64,000 bases of DNA from Marinomonas flavescens (GTDB lineage: Bacteria; Pseudomonadota; Gammaproteobacteria; Pseudomonadales; Marinomonadaceae), in contig NZ_SJSB01000003.1 of the NCBI RefSeq assembly GCF_004352835.1, positions 186,001 to 250,000 on the forward strand, in the 5' to 3' direction. A program made the translations under genes and the position numbers. The number at the start of each line of letters is the position of its first letter. The first letter of the stretch is position 1. Shown here piece after piece: positions 47,321 to 57,587 of the stretch. Under the pieces are notes generated by a model. The model was not told the DNA's origin. It was given only the letters and a program-made list of their open reading frames with translations, and searched no databases.

Positions 47321-47941
47321 ATGAATGTGCCAAGAGTAATAAAGGTAATGCTGATGATGGGGGCGCTAATTTCATCTTCGGTGTGGGCAGGTCAAGAGGC
47401 GGCTCGTGAGACGGTTATTCGTGTGGTTGATTCCTTTCGTACCGAAATTATTGCGGATAAAGCTCAGTTGGCAAAGAATCCTGAATTATTGTCTCAACGA
47501 ATCGATAAAATATTAACACCTGTTATTAATTTTGATGACTTTTCAAAAAAAGTGATGGGTAAGTATTATCGAAGAGCAACACCAGATCAGCGTTCACGTT
47601 TTGTTACCGTGACTCGAGACACCTTGCTTAAGACTTACAGCGGCTCTTTGCTGGATTTGGATCCCGATAAAATCAATGTGTTGCCATTAGGTCCGCAACG
47701 AAGTGGTGATGAAGTTAAAGTGGATGTGGATTTTAAAACGGGGGATGGCGCGCCTCTTAACTTAAATTTTTACATGGAAGACTATGGTAATGATGATTGG
47801 AAGTTGAGCAATGTTGTCATTAACAATATCAACTTCGGGCTTACCTTTAGAAAACAATTTGCCGTCATGATGCAGCAGAATCGTAATAATATCGATTCTG
47901 CGATTGATGCCTGGGAGCAATCGCTTAAGAAGAAATCTTAG
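47321..47941 (+). CDS. mlaC: Periplasmic phospholipid carrier MlaC
   Basis: Soluble periplasmic shuttle between the outer-membrane MlaA complex and MlaFEDB, 206 aa. A signal peptide (about 1-22, 'VWA' cleavage region) and the MlaC/Ttg2D fold ('ILTPVINFDDFSKKVMGKYYR', 'YSGSLLDL') are visible. The ATG is only 2 bases from GAGGAA; a GTG two codons on has better spacing and may be used too. A strong terminator follows at once, and no mlaB STAS-domain gene exists between it and ibaG. Confidence 0.92.
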   Translation: MNVPRVIKVMLMMGALISSSVWAGQEAARETVIRVVDSFRTEIIADKAQLAKNPELLSQRIDKILTPVINFDDFSKKVMGKYYRRATPDQRSRFVTVTRDTLLKTYSGSLLDLDPDKINVLPLGPQRSGDEVKVDVDFKTGDGAPLNLNFYMEDYGNDDWKLSNVVINNINFGLTFRKQFAVMMQQNRNNIDSAIDAWEQSLKKKS

Positions 47942-47967
47942 CGGGCTTTTATAGGCAATGATTAGAT

Positions 47968-48003
47968 ATCCGAAGTAGGTCAGCCTGCTTCGGATTTTTT
48001 TTG
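47968..48003 (+). terminator. Terminator of the mla operon
   Basis: ATCCGAAGTAGG (47968-47979) and CCTGCTTCGGAT (47984-47995) form a 12-bp stem with one G-T pair and loop TCAG, followed by nine T. Confidence 0.93.
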
Positions 48004-48077
48004 TCACAATAATCCTTAAGACTCAGAGATAATGACAAAACAGATGATTTTTTTACGATGAGTTGTGTGAATGGGTG

Positions 48078-48106
48078 TTAAGAAGTTGCTTCGACTAAGG
48101 TAGAAT
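48078..48106 (+). promoter_or_regulatory. Candidate ibaG-murA promoter
   Basis: TTAAGA (48078-48083), 17 bases, TAGAAT (48101-48106), between the mla terminator and ibaG. It would start the ibaG-murA-hisG-hisD unit. Confidence 0.4.
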
Positions 48107-48141
48107 AATGGGATCTATGAATATTTAATATTGGAGCGATT

Positions 48142-49663
<1,522 letters not shown>

Positions 49664-49664
49664 A

Positions 49665-50309
49665 ATGAGCAAAACATTAACGATAGCATTATCGAAAGGG
49701 CGAATTCTCGGTGAAACTTTACCCTTGTTAAAAAAAGCGAATATTGTTCCAGCCGAAGACATTAGTAAAAGCCGAAAGTTAATTTTTGACACTAACCATG
49801 AGCATATTAAGTTGGTTATTCTACGCGCAACCGATGTGCCTACTTATGTTGAACATGGTGTAGCGGATTTTGGTGTGGCCGGTAAAGACGTTTTGATGGA
49901 AGCGACGACTAAGAATCTATATGAATTATTAGATTTAAAGATTGCTAAGTGCCGATTGATGACAGCAGGGGTTGTTGGTGAAGGTATGCCAAAGCGCCGT
50001 TTGAAAGTGGCCTCTAAATTTACTAAAACTGCGAAGGCGTATTTTGCTGAGCAAGGTATACAAGCTGACGTTATCAAGCTGTATGGTGCAATGGAATTGG
50101 CACCAATTATGGGCTTGGCTGATCTGATTGTGGATATTGTAGATACTGGTAATACGCTTAAAGCAAATGGATTAGAGCCAAGAGAATTTATTGCAGACAT
50201 TAGTACGCGCCTAGTGGTTAATAAAGCGGCTTATAAAACGAAGTTCGCTCAAATTGAACCTATAATCGAAATGTTGCGTGGTGCTGTCGAAGATAGCGAG
50301 GGCAAGTAG
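49665..50309 (+). CDS. hisG: ATP phosphoribosyltransferase HisG, short form
   Basis: First enzyme of histidine biosynthesis, 214 aa. This is the short form without the C-terminal regulatory domain, so by family knowledge it should work with a separate HisZ protein, not encoded here. '[16 protein letters not shown]' opens the protein and '[19 protein letters not shown]' is the PRPP-site region. It lies between murA and hisD; the hisD GTG overlaps its stop by one base. Confidence 0.95.
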   Translation: MSKTLTIALSKGRILGETLPLLKKANIVPAEDISKSRKLIFDTNHEHIKLVILRATDVPTYVEHGVADFGVAGKDVLMEATTKNLYELLDLKIAKCRLMTAGVVGEGMPKRRLKVASKFTKTAKAYFAEQGIQADVIKLYGAMELAPIMGLADLIVDIVDTGNTLKANGLEPREFIADISTRLVVNKAAYKTKFAQIEPIIEMLRGAVEDSEGK

Positions 50310-51658
50310 TGAATTTAAATATTAGAGAGTTTTCAACGGAGTCGGAAGGTTTCTTAGTTGAGCTAGAGGCCTTACTTGCTTGGGATTCTGTGTCAGATAT
50401 CTCTGTGCAAGAAAGCGTTGCTAATATCGTTACTCAAGTGCGTAAAAATGGCGATAAATCGGTTGTTGAGTTTACAAATCGTTTTGATCGTCGGCAGATT
50501 GTTTCGGCCTCTGAGCTTGAGATTTCACGTGAGGAAATGGCACTTGCAAAGGCAAGAGTAAGTGATGAGCTTATTGTTAGTCTTGAAGCAGCCGCTCAGC
50601 GAGTTCACGATTACCATGAGCGTCAAAAGCAGCCTTCATGGCAGTATCAAGAGTCTAATGGCACTGTGCTTGGTCAAAAAGTAACGCCATTAGATCGTGT
50701 TGGTGTCTATGTTCCTGGTGGCAAGGCAGCGTACCCATCTTCTGTGCTAATGAATGTTATGCCTGCTAAAGTTGCGGGTGTGGGCGAAATTATTATGGTG
50801 GTTCCTACACCAGATAATATTGTCAACGACATCGTGTTGGCGGCAGCCTACATTGCAGGGGTTGATCGAGTTTTTACTATTGGCGGTGCCCAAGCTGTTG
50901 CGGCTCTCGCTTATGGTACTGAAACTGTGCCTAAAGTAGATAAAATTGTAGGTCCTGGTAATATTTTTGTGGCGACAGCAAAGCGCATGGTATTTGGTGC
51001 GGTTGGCATCGATATGATAGCTGGCCCGTCAGAGATACTGGTTGTTTGCGATGGTAAGACGAATCCAGATTGGATTGCCATGGATTTGTTCTCACAGGCT
51101 GAGCACGATGAAGACGCTCAATCAATTTTGATCTCTCCCGATAAGACTTTTATTAAAGAGGTGAAAGCCTCCATGGAGCGCTTGATCGAGACGCAAAGTC
51201 GCCAAGCGATTATTAAAGCTTCTTTAGAAGGTCGAGGTGCTTTTATCCATGTAAAAGATATGGATGAAGCGATGGATATTGCGAACATAGTTGCTGCTGA
51301 ACATCTTGAATTATCAATTGATGAGCCTGAGAAATGGTCTGAAAAAATTCGACATGCTGGCGCTATCTTTATGGGTCGTCATACACCTGAGGCATTGGGT
51401 GATTATTGTGCCGGTCCAAATCATGTTTTGCCAACCTCTGGTACTGCGCGTTTTTCATCACCGCTTGGTGTTTATGATTTCCAGAAGCGCAGCTCGATAA
51501 TTAATTGTTCTCCACAGGGTGCAAGTGACTTGGCTAAAATTGCAGCACCACTTGCAAGAGGAGAGTCTCTTGAAGCGCATGCAATGTCAGCTGAGTACCG
51601 TATTTTGTCTGAAGTGAATGGTACTGAGGAAAAAGAGTTGGAGGCGACAGGTGAGTAA
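50309..51658 (+). CDS. hisD: Histidinol dehydrogenase
   Basis: Zn-dependent NAD enzyme of the last two histidine steps, 449 aa. Conserved stretches are '[19 protein letters not shown]', '[15 protein letters not shown]', '[12 protein letters not shown]', '[14 protein letters not shown]' and '[17 protein letters not shown]'. The start is GTG at the hisG stop. Its last 8 bases overlap the next gene. In pseudomonads hisC follows; here it does not. Confidence 0.96.
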   Translation: MNLNIREFSTESEGFLVELEALLAWDSVSDISVQESVANIVTQVRKNGDKSVVEFTNRFDRRQIVSASELEISREEMALAKARVSDELIVSLEAAAQRVHDYHERQKQPSWQYQESNGTVLGQKVTPLDRVGVYVPGGKAAYPSSVLMNVMPAKVAGVGEIIMVVPTPDNIVNDIVLAAAYIAGVDRVFTIGGAQAVAALAYGTETVPKVDKIVGPGNIFVATAKRMVFGAVGIDMIAGPSEILVVCDGKTNPDWIAMDLFSQAEHDEDAQSILISPDKTFIKEVKASMERLIETQSRQAIIKASLEGRGAFIHVKDMDEAMDIANIVAAEHLELSIDEPEKWSEKIRHAGAIFMGRHTPEALGDYCAGPNHVLPTSGTARFSSPLGVYDFQKRSSIINCSPQGASDLAKIAAPLARGESLEAHAMSAEYRILSEVNGTEEKELEATGE

Positions 51659-52205
51659 GAAAGGTTCTTCTCACCCTAAGGCGTTATATCAGTTAAGAAA
51701 GATAACCAGAATATCTGCTCTGGTTATCTTGGCGGCGGTTGTGATTGGTTTCTTTCTGCCTACTGACTATCGTGTAGAGCGCAGTATTATAATTAATAAG
51801 CCCCATGATGCTGTCGTGAAGGCTTTGCTAGGTGGTGACTCGTTATCTGATTGGATGTTTGTCAGTGGTGGTAAGGTGGATTTGCGCCAAGGGGATTACC
51901 AGCAAGGTGACAAGGCGACAATTTCATACGATGACTCAAAGGTGCAGGGGGAATTGTTTTTTACGGCAGTAACCACTAATTCAATCGCTTTTGATGTTAA
52001 GCCAAAGCCAGATGTTGACGTTGTTCATAACACAATTTATATCAGCGGCGATAATAAAAGTACCAATGTGGATTGGGAGATTAGCGGCAAGCTTAGAACA
52101 GGTTTTTTAAGTCCTTATCTCGCTTTTTTTGCAAATAAAATTGCTGGTCGCAATTTTGAAACAAGTCTTCAGCATTTAAAAGAAAAGGTAGAATTGACTC
52201 AATAG
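51651..52205 (+). CDS. Membrane-anchored SRPBCC-family protein
   Basis: Uncharacterised protein of about 184 aa. A basic N-terminus is followed by one hydrophobic helix (about residues 19-36, '[17 protein letters not shown]') and a soluble domain that begins '[18 protein letters not shown]' and ends with a helix '[16 protein letters not shown]', the layout of SRPBCC/START-like ligand-binding domains. The GTG at 51651 with GGAGG 6 bases upstream is the likely start and overlaps hisD by 8 bases; an in-frame GTG at 51618 is deeper in hisD. It is convergent with degS, overlapping it by 7 bases at the stops. Ligand and role are unknown. Confidence 0.7.
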   Translation: MSKKGSSHPKALYQLRKITRISALVILAAVVIGFFLPTDYRVERSIIINKPHDAVVKALLGGDSLSDWMFVSGGKVDLRQGDYQQGDKATISYDDSKVQGELFFTAVTTNSIAFDVKPKPDVDVVHNTIYISGDNKSTNVDWEISGKLRTGFLSPYLAFFANKIAGRNFETSLQHLKEKVELTQ

Positions 52206-53266
52206 GCAATGCTTTGCATTGCGGGTTGTGTCTCTAGTGTAATGCTGGTCTGGTATGATTGTTTTCCTCTAAAACCAAGTAGGGAGATGGTGGTGCCAGG
52301 CTTCATTGAGGCAATTCGGCTTCTTGTTTTAAGCGGGTTGTCGCTGGTGGTGTTATTGATTTTTACTATGATATCCCCTATTTGAATGCCAGCTTTATCG
52401 GCAGGGCTTTCTTTTGTTACTTCGCTCACAAGTAGTCCATGATCCACAGGCAGTGCTAGGCTTTTTGCTAGTGCTGATGTGACTTTTTTTGCGTCCATAC
52501 CTAAATAAGCTCTAACGACTCTTCCGTTCTTTACTAAATCCGACATGACTTGTACTGCGTCATCAATTGGAATAGCAAAGCCAATGCCTTGTGAGCCTCC
52601 GCTACTGGAATATATAGCAGAGCTTATGCCAATTAATTCACCTTTTAGATTGATGAGCGCGCCACCAGAATTTCCGGGGTTGATCGCGGCGTCGGTTTGT
52701 AAGAAATTTTCATAGGTGTTTAAACCAATACTGTTGCGCCCTTTGGCGCTGATGATGCCAAACGTAACAGTCTGACCTATACCAAAAGGGTTTCCTATGG
52801 CGAGGGTTTTATCACCAACAGAGACTGAATCGCTATTGCCTAGTTGTATTGGTGTTAGGTTTTGGATGTTTATTTTTAATACCGCGAGGTCGGTCGAAGG
52901 GTCTGAGCCAATTAATTTTGCTTCAACTTGTCGATCATCGTTTAGGCCTACGATTATTCGCTGTGCGTTCTGGATGACGTGATGATTGGTTAGAATTAAA
53001 CCATCTTTGGAAACGATAACGCCTGATCCTAGGTTGAGATCCTGAGAAGCTGGGGTTTCTTTTAAAATGCCATCATTAATGAGGTCGTTTTTTTGTAATA
53101 CTTGGGTGTAAATGCTAACGACGGATGGCGCTGCTTTTTCCACAGGGGCAGCGTAGCTGTTGCTCACTACCTTGGTTTTTTCCTGGATAAGTAGTGTGGT
53201 GAGGCCTATACAAGTACCAAGTAGTATGGCGATAATAGGTGATGTCCACTGATTTTTCTGATTCAT
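52199..53266 (-). CDS. degS: DegS/AlgW-type periplasmic serine protease
   Basis: Inner-membrane-anchored HtrA protease of 355 aa, the same length as E. coli DegS. An N-terminal helix (about 9-27) anchors it. The triad is His96 ('TNHHVI'), Asp126 ('TDLAVLKI') and Ser200 ('NPGNSGGAL'), at DegS positions. One PDZ domain follows ('VSEVTKESPADKAGIQIGD'). By family it cuts the anti-sigma factor RseA when PDZ senses misfolded porins. Its ATG is only 14 bases from the divergent Nif3-like start. Confidence 0.92.
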   Translation of the reverse strand: MNQKNQWTSPIIAILLGTCIGLTTLLIQEKTKVVSNSYAAPVEKAAPSVVSIYTQVLQKNDLINDGILKETPASQDLNLGSGVIVSKDGLILTNHHVIQNAQRIIVGLNDDRQVEAKLIGSDPSTDLAVLKINIQNLTPIQLGNSDSVSVGDKTLAIGNPFGIGQTVTFGIISAKGRNSIGLNTYENFLQTDAAINPGNSGGALINLKGELIGISSAIYSSSGGSQGIGFAIPIDDAVQVMSDLVKNGRVVRAYLGMDAKKVTSALAKSLALPVDHGLLVSEVTKESPADKAGIQIGDIIVKINNTTSDNPLKTRSRIASMKPGTTISLLGFRGKQSYQTSITLETQPAMQSIAY

Positions 53267-53280
53267 AGATAGAGGTTGTT

Positions 53281-54045
53281 TTGCTGAGAAGTGAATTTAA
53301 ACAGTTGTTAGATCTTACATTGAGCCCGCATAGATTCAAGGATTATGCGCCCAACGGCCTTCAGGTGGAAGGGAAAAATAATATTACGCGAGTGGTGACC
53401 GGTGTAACGGCCTGTCAAGCGCTAATCGATGCGGCTATTGAGTATGGTGCAGATGCTATTGTCGTCCATCATGGTTATTTCTGGAAAAATGAAGCGCCTG
53501 AAATAACGGGAATAAAATATCGCCGAGTGTCTGCTTTAATTAAGAATGACATTAGCTTATTTGGCTACCATCTACCCTTAGACGCTCATCCTGTGTATGG
53601 CAACAACGCAGGTTTGGCCAATGCGCTGGGCTTGTCTGCTAAGCGTCGACCGCTACAGGCCAACCTTCCGTTGGAAGAAGCTATCGGTGTTGTGGGAGAG
53701 CTTGATCAAGCGTTAACAGTGGAGGCGTTTAAGTGTTTGGTAGAAAAGTCAGTTGGTAGAAGTGTTTTGCTTGAAGCGGTGTCTGATAAGCATATTAAAA
53801 CGGTAGCGCTCTGTACTGGCGGTGCGCAAGGTTATATCGAGCAGGCTCATCAGGCTGGTGCGGATGTTTTTATTACGGGAGAAGTGTCAGAGCAAACGAT
53901 TCATCTTGCTCGTGAGCTTGGGATTCATTTTATTGCCGCGGGTCATCATGCGACAGAGCGCTTTGGTGCGCAAGCCATCGCGGCTTTTTTAAGAGATGAA
54001 CATGGTATGGATGCTGTGTTTATAGACATAGATAATCCAGCTTAA
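53281..54045 (+). CDS. Nif3-like metal-binding protein (YbgI family)
   Basis: Nif3/DUF34 family protein of 254 aa with a di-metal site; E. coli YbgI is the closest named relative. The metal ligands are seen in 'VVHHGYFWK' (two His), 'DAHPVYGNN' and 'AAGHHATERFG'. Annotated in some databases as GTP cyclohydrolase 1 type 2, but the family's reaction is unsettled. It starts with TTG, with AGAGG 5 bases upstream. It is divergent from degS; the same pair is found next to hisD-hisC in pseudomonads as far as I recall. Confidence 0.88.
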   Translation: MLRSEFKQLLDLTLSPHRFKDYAPNGLQVEGKNNITRVVTGVTACQALIDAAIEYGADAIVVHHGYFWKNEAPEITGIKYRRVSALIKNDISLFGYHLPLDAHPVYGNNAGLANALGLSAKRRPLQANLPLEEAIGVVGELDQALTVEAFKCLVEKSVGRSVLLEAVSDKHIKTVALCTGGAQGYIEQAHQAGADVFITGEVSEQTIHLARELGIHFIAAGHHATERFGAQAIAAFLRDEHGMDAVFIDIDNPA

Positions 54046-54077
54046 TCTATGGGGGAATATGGGAAAAGTATTGGCAA

Positions 54078-54109
54078 AAAAAAGAGGCTTATCATTAAGC
54101 CTCTTTTTT
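54078..54109. terminator. Bidirectional terminator between Nif3-like gene and zapG
   Basis: AAAAAAGAGGCTTA (54078-54091), loop TCAT, TAAGCCTCTTTTTT (54096-54109): a perfect 14-bp stem shared by convergent genes. Confidence 0.94.
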
Positions 54110-54110
54110 A

Positions 54111-54557
54111 TTAAATCACTCTATTTGGTTCGAGTGGTTCTGATTTGTTTTTTAGTCCGAAATCTTCGCTTAACATTCCCTGTTCAGATTTCCCTTTTAG
54201 GGCGTAATCTCTAGGGGGTTCTGTGATTTCATCATCATGCGCAATGGCATTTTGCGATACTGTTGTAGCCGGTATGTCTATGTGGCTTAGTTGGCTTGCG
54301 CTAGCGGATAGGTTTTTTCTTAATTCAGCTAGGCGCTTTTCAGCGGTTAGTAGATATTCGCTGCTGTCTGAGAAAAAGTTATCAATGATAACCTGCTTTT
54401 TATCTAGCTCTTGTTGAAGAGACTTAATAGTAATTGAGCTAGAGGAAGAATCTTTCTCTGTGCTTTTTGATGTAATGCTTTTCAATATGAGGGTGGCAGC
54501 AATGCCGACAATAGCCCCAGTAACAAAAACGATAATATTGAATTCTTCCAAGTTCAT
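54111..54557 (-). CDS. zapG: YhcB/ZapG-family envelope protein (DUF1043)
   Basis: Bitopic inner-membrane protein of 148 aa; E. coli YhcB/ZapG links division, elongation and envelope synthesis. A helix at about 8-25 ('IIVFVTGAIVGIAATLIL') is followed by a coiled coil ('LQQELDKKQVIIDNFFSDS', 'YLLTAEKRLAELRKNLS') and a disordered polar tail. The ATG at 54557 has GGAG 6 bases upstream; a GTG at 54605 would add 16 residues without a good binding site. It is divergent from zapE, as in E. coli, although degS lies elsewhere there. Confidence 0.85.
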   Translation of the reverse strand: MNLEEFNIIVFVTGAIVGIAATLILKSITSKSTEKDSSSSSITIKSLQQELDKKQVIIDNFFSDSSEYLLTAEKRLAELRKNLSASASQLSHIDIPATTVSQNAIAHDDEITEPPRDYALKGKSEQGMLSEDFGLKNKSEPLEPNRVI

Positions 54558-54685
54558 AATGTTCTCCCAAAAATCAGACGTTATTATAGCCGAAATCCTT
54601 CCCACGATAACACCTTGCTAGGTGTTGTTTTAACATCTATTTGTTAGAATGTATTTTATAAATTAATTGCAACGAAAGAGCAACG

Positions 54686-55786
54686 ATGACACCTATTACT
54701 CGATATAGACAAGATTTAGAAAGAGATGACTTTCATTATGATCCGGCGCAGGAAGAGGCAGTAAAGGCACTGCAGGACTTGTTTGATCGATTAGTAGCGA
54801 AACAAGATCAGCCTTCCTCTGCTGGCTTGTTTGGTTTATTTCGTAAAAAGAAAGAGATTGAAGTAGAGCAAGGGCTATATTTCTGGGGTGGAGTAGGGCG
54901 TGGCAAAACCTATTTAATGGATGCTTTTTTTGATTGTCTGCCAACTGAAAAGAAAATGCGCCTACATTTTCATCGTTTTATGCAAATGGTGCATCAAGAG
55001 ATGCGAAAGCTGGATCATGTAAAAAACCCATTAGAAATTGTCGGCAAACAAATTTCTGATAAGGCGCAGGTGCTTTGTTTTGATGAGTTTTTTGTCACAG
55101 ATATAACCGATGCAATGATTTTAGCTGGTTTGTTAGAAGTGTTATTTAAAAATAGCACGACACTGGTCGCAACGTCGAATATTGAGCCAGATGGGCTATA
55201 CACTAATGGCCTACAGCGTGCGCGCTTTCTACCTGCGATTGATTTGGTTAATAAGCATACCAAGGTGATGAATATAGATGGTGGTGTTGACTATCGTCTA
55301 AGGACGCTGAAACAAGCCCAGCTTTATTATCATCCATTAACGCCGGCAGCGAATGAGGCCTTGGCTGAGCGCTTTATGAGTTTGATTTCAGATGTTTCTC
55401 ATGTTGAAGAGAATGGCAGTGTTGCAATAGAGGGTCGTCAAATTCCTTTTATTAAAAGCTGTGATTTAATGGCTTGGTTTGATATTAATGCCTTGTGTGA
55501 CGGGCCTCGTAGTCAAGTTGACTATATTGAAATTGCTAAGTTGTATTCGACGGTATTAATTTCTAACTTGCCGAAAATGGATTCTAGTAGAGATGATTTG
55601 GCGCGTCGATTTATCAACTTGATTGATGAGTTCTACGATCGTCATGTAAAAGTTATCATCACCGCCGAGGTCGCGATTCCAGATATCTACACAGGCACGA
55701 GATTAGCGTTCGAGTATGACCGTACTGTGAGTCGGTTGTTAGAAATGCAATCTGAAGACTATTTGTCTCTTGAGCATCGCCCATAG
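54686..55786 (+). CDS. zapE: Cell division ATPase ZapE
   Basis: AFG1-like AAA+ ATPase of 366 aa that associates with the Z ring in E. coli, notably under low oxygen or late in constriction. Walker A is 'GGVGRGKT' (68-75), Walker B 'VLCFDEFFV', and 'VATSNIEPDGLYTNGLQRARFLPAI' (in part) is the family sensor region. A 55-60 residue N-terminal helical stretch precedes the ATPase core. It is read away from zapG and precedes rplM. Confidence 0.94.
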   Translation: MTPITRYRQDLERDDFHYDPAQEEAVKALQDLFDRLVAKQDQPSSAGLFGLFRKKKEIEVEQGLYFWGGVGRGKTYLMDAFFDCLPTEKKMRLHFHRFMQMVHQEMRKLDHVKNPLEIVGKQISDKAQVLCFDEFFVTDITDAMILAGLLEVLFKNSTTLVATSNIEPDGLYTNGLQRARFLPAIDLVNKHTKVMNIDGGVDYRLRTLKQAQLYYHPLTPAANEALAERFMSLISDVSHVEENGSVAIEGRQIPFIKSCDLMAWFDINALCDGPRSQVDYIEIAKLYSTVLISNLPKMDSSRDDLARRFINLIDEFYDRHVKVIITAEVAIPDIYTGTRLAFEYDRTVSRLLEMQSEDYLSLEHRP

Positions 55787-55809
55787 CGGTGTTTTGGCTT
55801 TCTTCTTAA

Positions 55810-55842
55810 CGAGCGTTGTTATATACTTCGCTCGCCTTTTTA
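55810..55842 (+). terminator. Candidate terminator after zapE
   Basis: CGAGCG (55810-55815) and CGCTCG (55829-55834) with a 13-base loop, then CC and five T. The stem is short; a promoter-like TATACT (55822-55827) lies in the loop, so this region may instead belong to the rplM leader. Confidence 0.35.
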
Positions 55843-55937
55843 AAGGTAAGTGTACGTTATTGAGCTGCGTAGCGGTTTAATAACCAATAATAATAGGTAT
55901 AGCGTGTCTTGAACACGTGTATTGAAAGGGTTTTTTG

Positions 55938-56366
55938 ATGAAAACTTTTACAGCTAAACCTGCTGAAGTTCGCCGCGACTGGTTCGTGGTTGATGCTGAA
56001 GGCAAAACTCTAGGCCGTTTGGCTACTGAAATTGCACGCCGTTTACGCGGTAAGCATAAAGCGGAATATACTCCACACGTTGACACTGGCGATTACATCG
56101 TCGTTATCAATGCTGAGAAAGTTCACGTTTCTGGTAACAAAGCAGCTGCGAAACAATACTACCGCCATACTGGTTACCCAGGCGGCTTGCGTTCTATGAA
56201 TTTCGAGAAGTTGATTGATCACGCTCCTGAGCGCGTTCTTGAAATCGCCGTAAAAGGTATGTTGCCAAAAGGTCCTTTGGGCCGCGCAATGCACAAGAAA
56301 ATGAAAGTGTACGCTGGTACTGAGCATCCACATGCTGCTCAACAGCCTCTAGCCCTTAACATTTAA
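55938..56366 (+). CDS. rplM: 50S ribosomal protein L13
   Basis: Ribosomal protein L13, 142 aa as in E. coli. '[20 protein letters not shown]' and '[19 protein letters not shown]' are L13 signatures. A TTG one codon earlier (55935) is possible, but ATG at 55938 with AAAGGG 7 bases upstream gives the standard N-terminus. In E. coli L13 represses its own rplM-rpsI mRNA; the roughly 100-base leader here could serve this, but I cannot show it. Confidence 0.98.
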   Translation: MKTFTAKPAEVRRDWFVVDAEGKTLGRLATEIARRLRGKHKAEYTPHVDTGDYIVVINAEKVHVSGNKAAAKQYYRHTGYPGGLRSMNFEKLIDHAPERVLEIAVKGMLPKGPLGRAMHKKMKVYAGTEHPHAAQQPLALNI

Positions 56367-56380
56367 TACGGAAGATCATT

Positions 56381-56773
56381 ATGTCAGCTACTCAATACTA
56401 CGGTACAGGTCGTCGTAAAACGTCTACCGCTCGTGTGTTCCTTAAAGCCGGTACTGGTAACCTAGTTATCAACAACCGTTCGCTTTCTCAGTACTTCGGT
56501 CGTGAAACGGCTCAGATGGTTGTTCGTCAGCCTCTTGAACTTGTTAACGCTACTGAAAAATTTGACGTTTTCATCACTGTTAAAGGTGGTGGTATTTCTG
56601 GTCAAGCTGGTGCGATTCGCCACGGTATCACTCGTGCATTGATGCAATACGATGAAACTCTACGCCGCACTCTACGTTCTGCCGGTTTCGTTACTCGCGA
56701 CTCTCGTGAAGTTGAGCGTAAAAAAGTGGGTCTACGCAAAGCACGTCGTCGTCCTCAGTTCTCAAAACGTTAA
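56381..56773 (+). CDS. rpsI: 30S ribosomal protein S9
   Basis: Ribosomal protein S9, 130 aa as in E. coli. The N-terminal '[17 protein letters not shown]' and the C-terminal basic tail '[18 protein letters not shown]', which reaches the P-site tRNA, are intact. Follows rplM by 14 bases in the usual two-gene operon, closed by a strong terminator. Confidence 0.98.
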   Translation: MSATQYYGTGRRKTSTARVFLKAGTGNLVINNRSLSQYFGRETAQMVVRQPLELVNATEKFDVFITVKGGGISGQAGAIRHGITRALMQYDETLRRTLRSAGFVTRDSREVERKKVGLRKARRRPQFSKR

Positions 56774-56793
56774 TTTTCGTTTTCAGACTTATC

Positions 56794-56828
56794 AAAACGC
56801 TTGGTGTTTATTCACCAGGCGTTTTTTT
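56794..56828 (+). terminator. Terminator of rplM-rpsI
   Basis: AAAACGCTTGGTG (56794-56806) and CACCAGGCGTTTT (56813-56825) form a 13-bp stem with one G-T pair, followed by a run of T. Confidence 0.93.
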
Positions 56829-56993
56829 TATTTTAAATTTAGAAAATTTAGAAGCCATAGAGTTCAGCGTATTTATTAAGTGGAATGTGTTTAACTGTGT
56901 GTAGTCTTTGCAAAATAGTTATGGTTTTTCGATCGGTGATTCAATATAACGATATATTAGTGTGAAGTGGTCTTGGAAGAGGGTGTGTATTCA

Positions 56994-57587
56994 ATGGCAG
57001 CAGAAGTGAATAAAGGGCGTCGTCAATTTCTTATCGGTTCAACTTGCGCCTTGAGTGCGGTTGGAGCGGCAGGCATAGCTACGCCATTTATCACCTCTTG
57101 GCAGCCAAGTCGTAAGAGCCGGGCCGCTGGAGCCCCAGTTCAAGTTGATATTAGTAAGTTAGAGTTTGGTCAGCAAATGACGGTTGAGTGGCAAGGGCAG
57201 CCTATTTGGATTGTAAGGAGGACCGCTAAAAATTTAGCGGATTTAGCGTCGTTAGATAAGCAGCTTATCGATCCATTATCAAATAAAGATCAGCAGCCTG
57301 ATTATGCGCAGAATGAATACCGTTCGATAAAGCCTGAAATATCTGTTTTGGTGGGTATTTGCACTCATCTCGGTTGCTCTCCAACCTATCGGCCAGATGT
57401 TGGTGCGGATGATTCGGATAACAAATGGCGGGGTGGTTTTATTTGCCCGTGCCATGGTTCAAGGTTTGACCTGGCTGGAAGAGCTTATAAAAATTACCCC
57501 GCTCAATCTAATCTCCTTGTTCCTCCTTATTTTTTTAAAGATGATACGATAATCGAAATCGGAATCAGTCAAAAGGCGGCTGTTTAA
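56994..57587 (+). CDS. petA: Cytochrome bc1 Rieske iron-sulfur subunit
   Basis: [2Fe-2S] subunit of ubiquinol-cytochrome c reductase, 197 aa. The N-terminus carries a twin-arginine motif ('KGRRQFLIG') and a membrane anchor. Cluster ligands are Cys123/His125 ('CTHLGC') and Cys151/His154 ('CPCHGS'), with Cys128 and Cys153 as the disulfide. I prefer the ATG at 56994; a GTG at 56985 is an alternative and the GAGGG site is about 10-12 bases from the ATG. First gene of petABC, one-base overlap with petB. Confidence 0.95.
   Translation: MAAEVNKGRRQFLIGSTCALSAVGAAGIATPFITSWQPSRKSRAAGAPVQVDISKLEFGQQMTVEWQGQPIWIVRRTAKNLADLASLDKQLIDPLSNKDQQPDYAQNEYRSIKPEISVLVGICTHLGCSPTYRPDVGADDSDNKWRGGFICPCHGSRFDLAGRAYKNYPAQSNLLVPPYFFKDDTIIEIGISQKAAV

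Noticed and set aside
54557-54605. Longer zapG from a GTG at 54605
   Set aside because: The ATG at 54557 has a GGAG at correct spacing and yields the expected short cytoplasm-free N-terminus before the membrane helix; the extension has neither.
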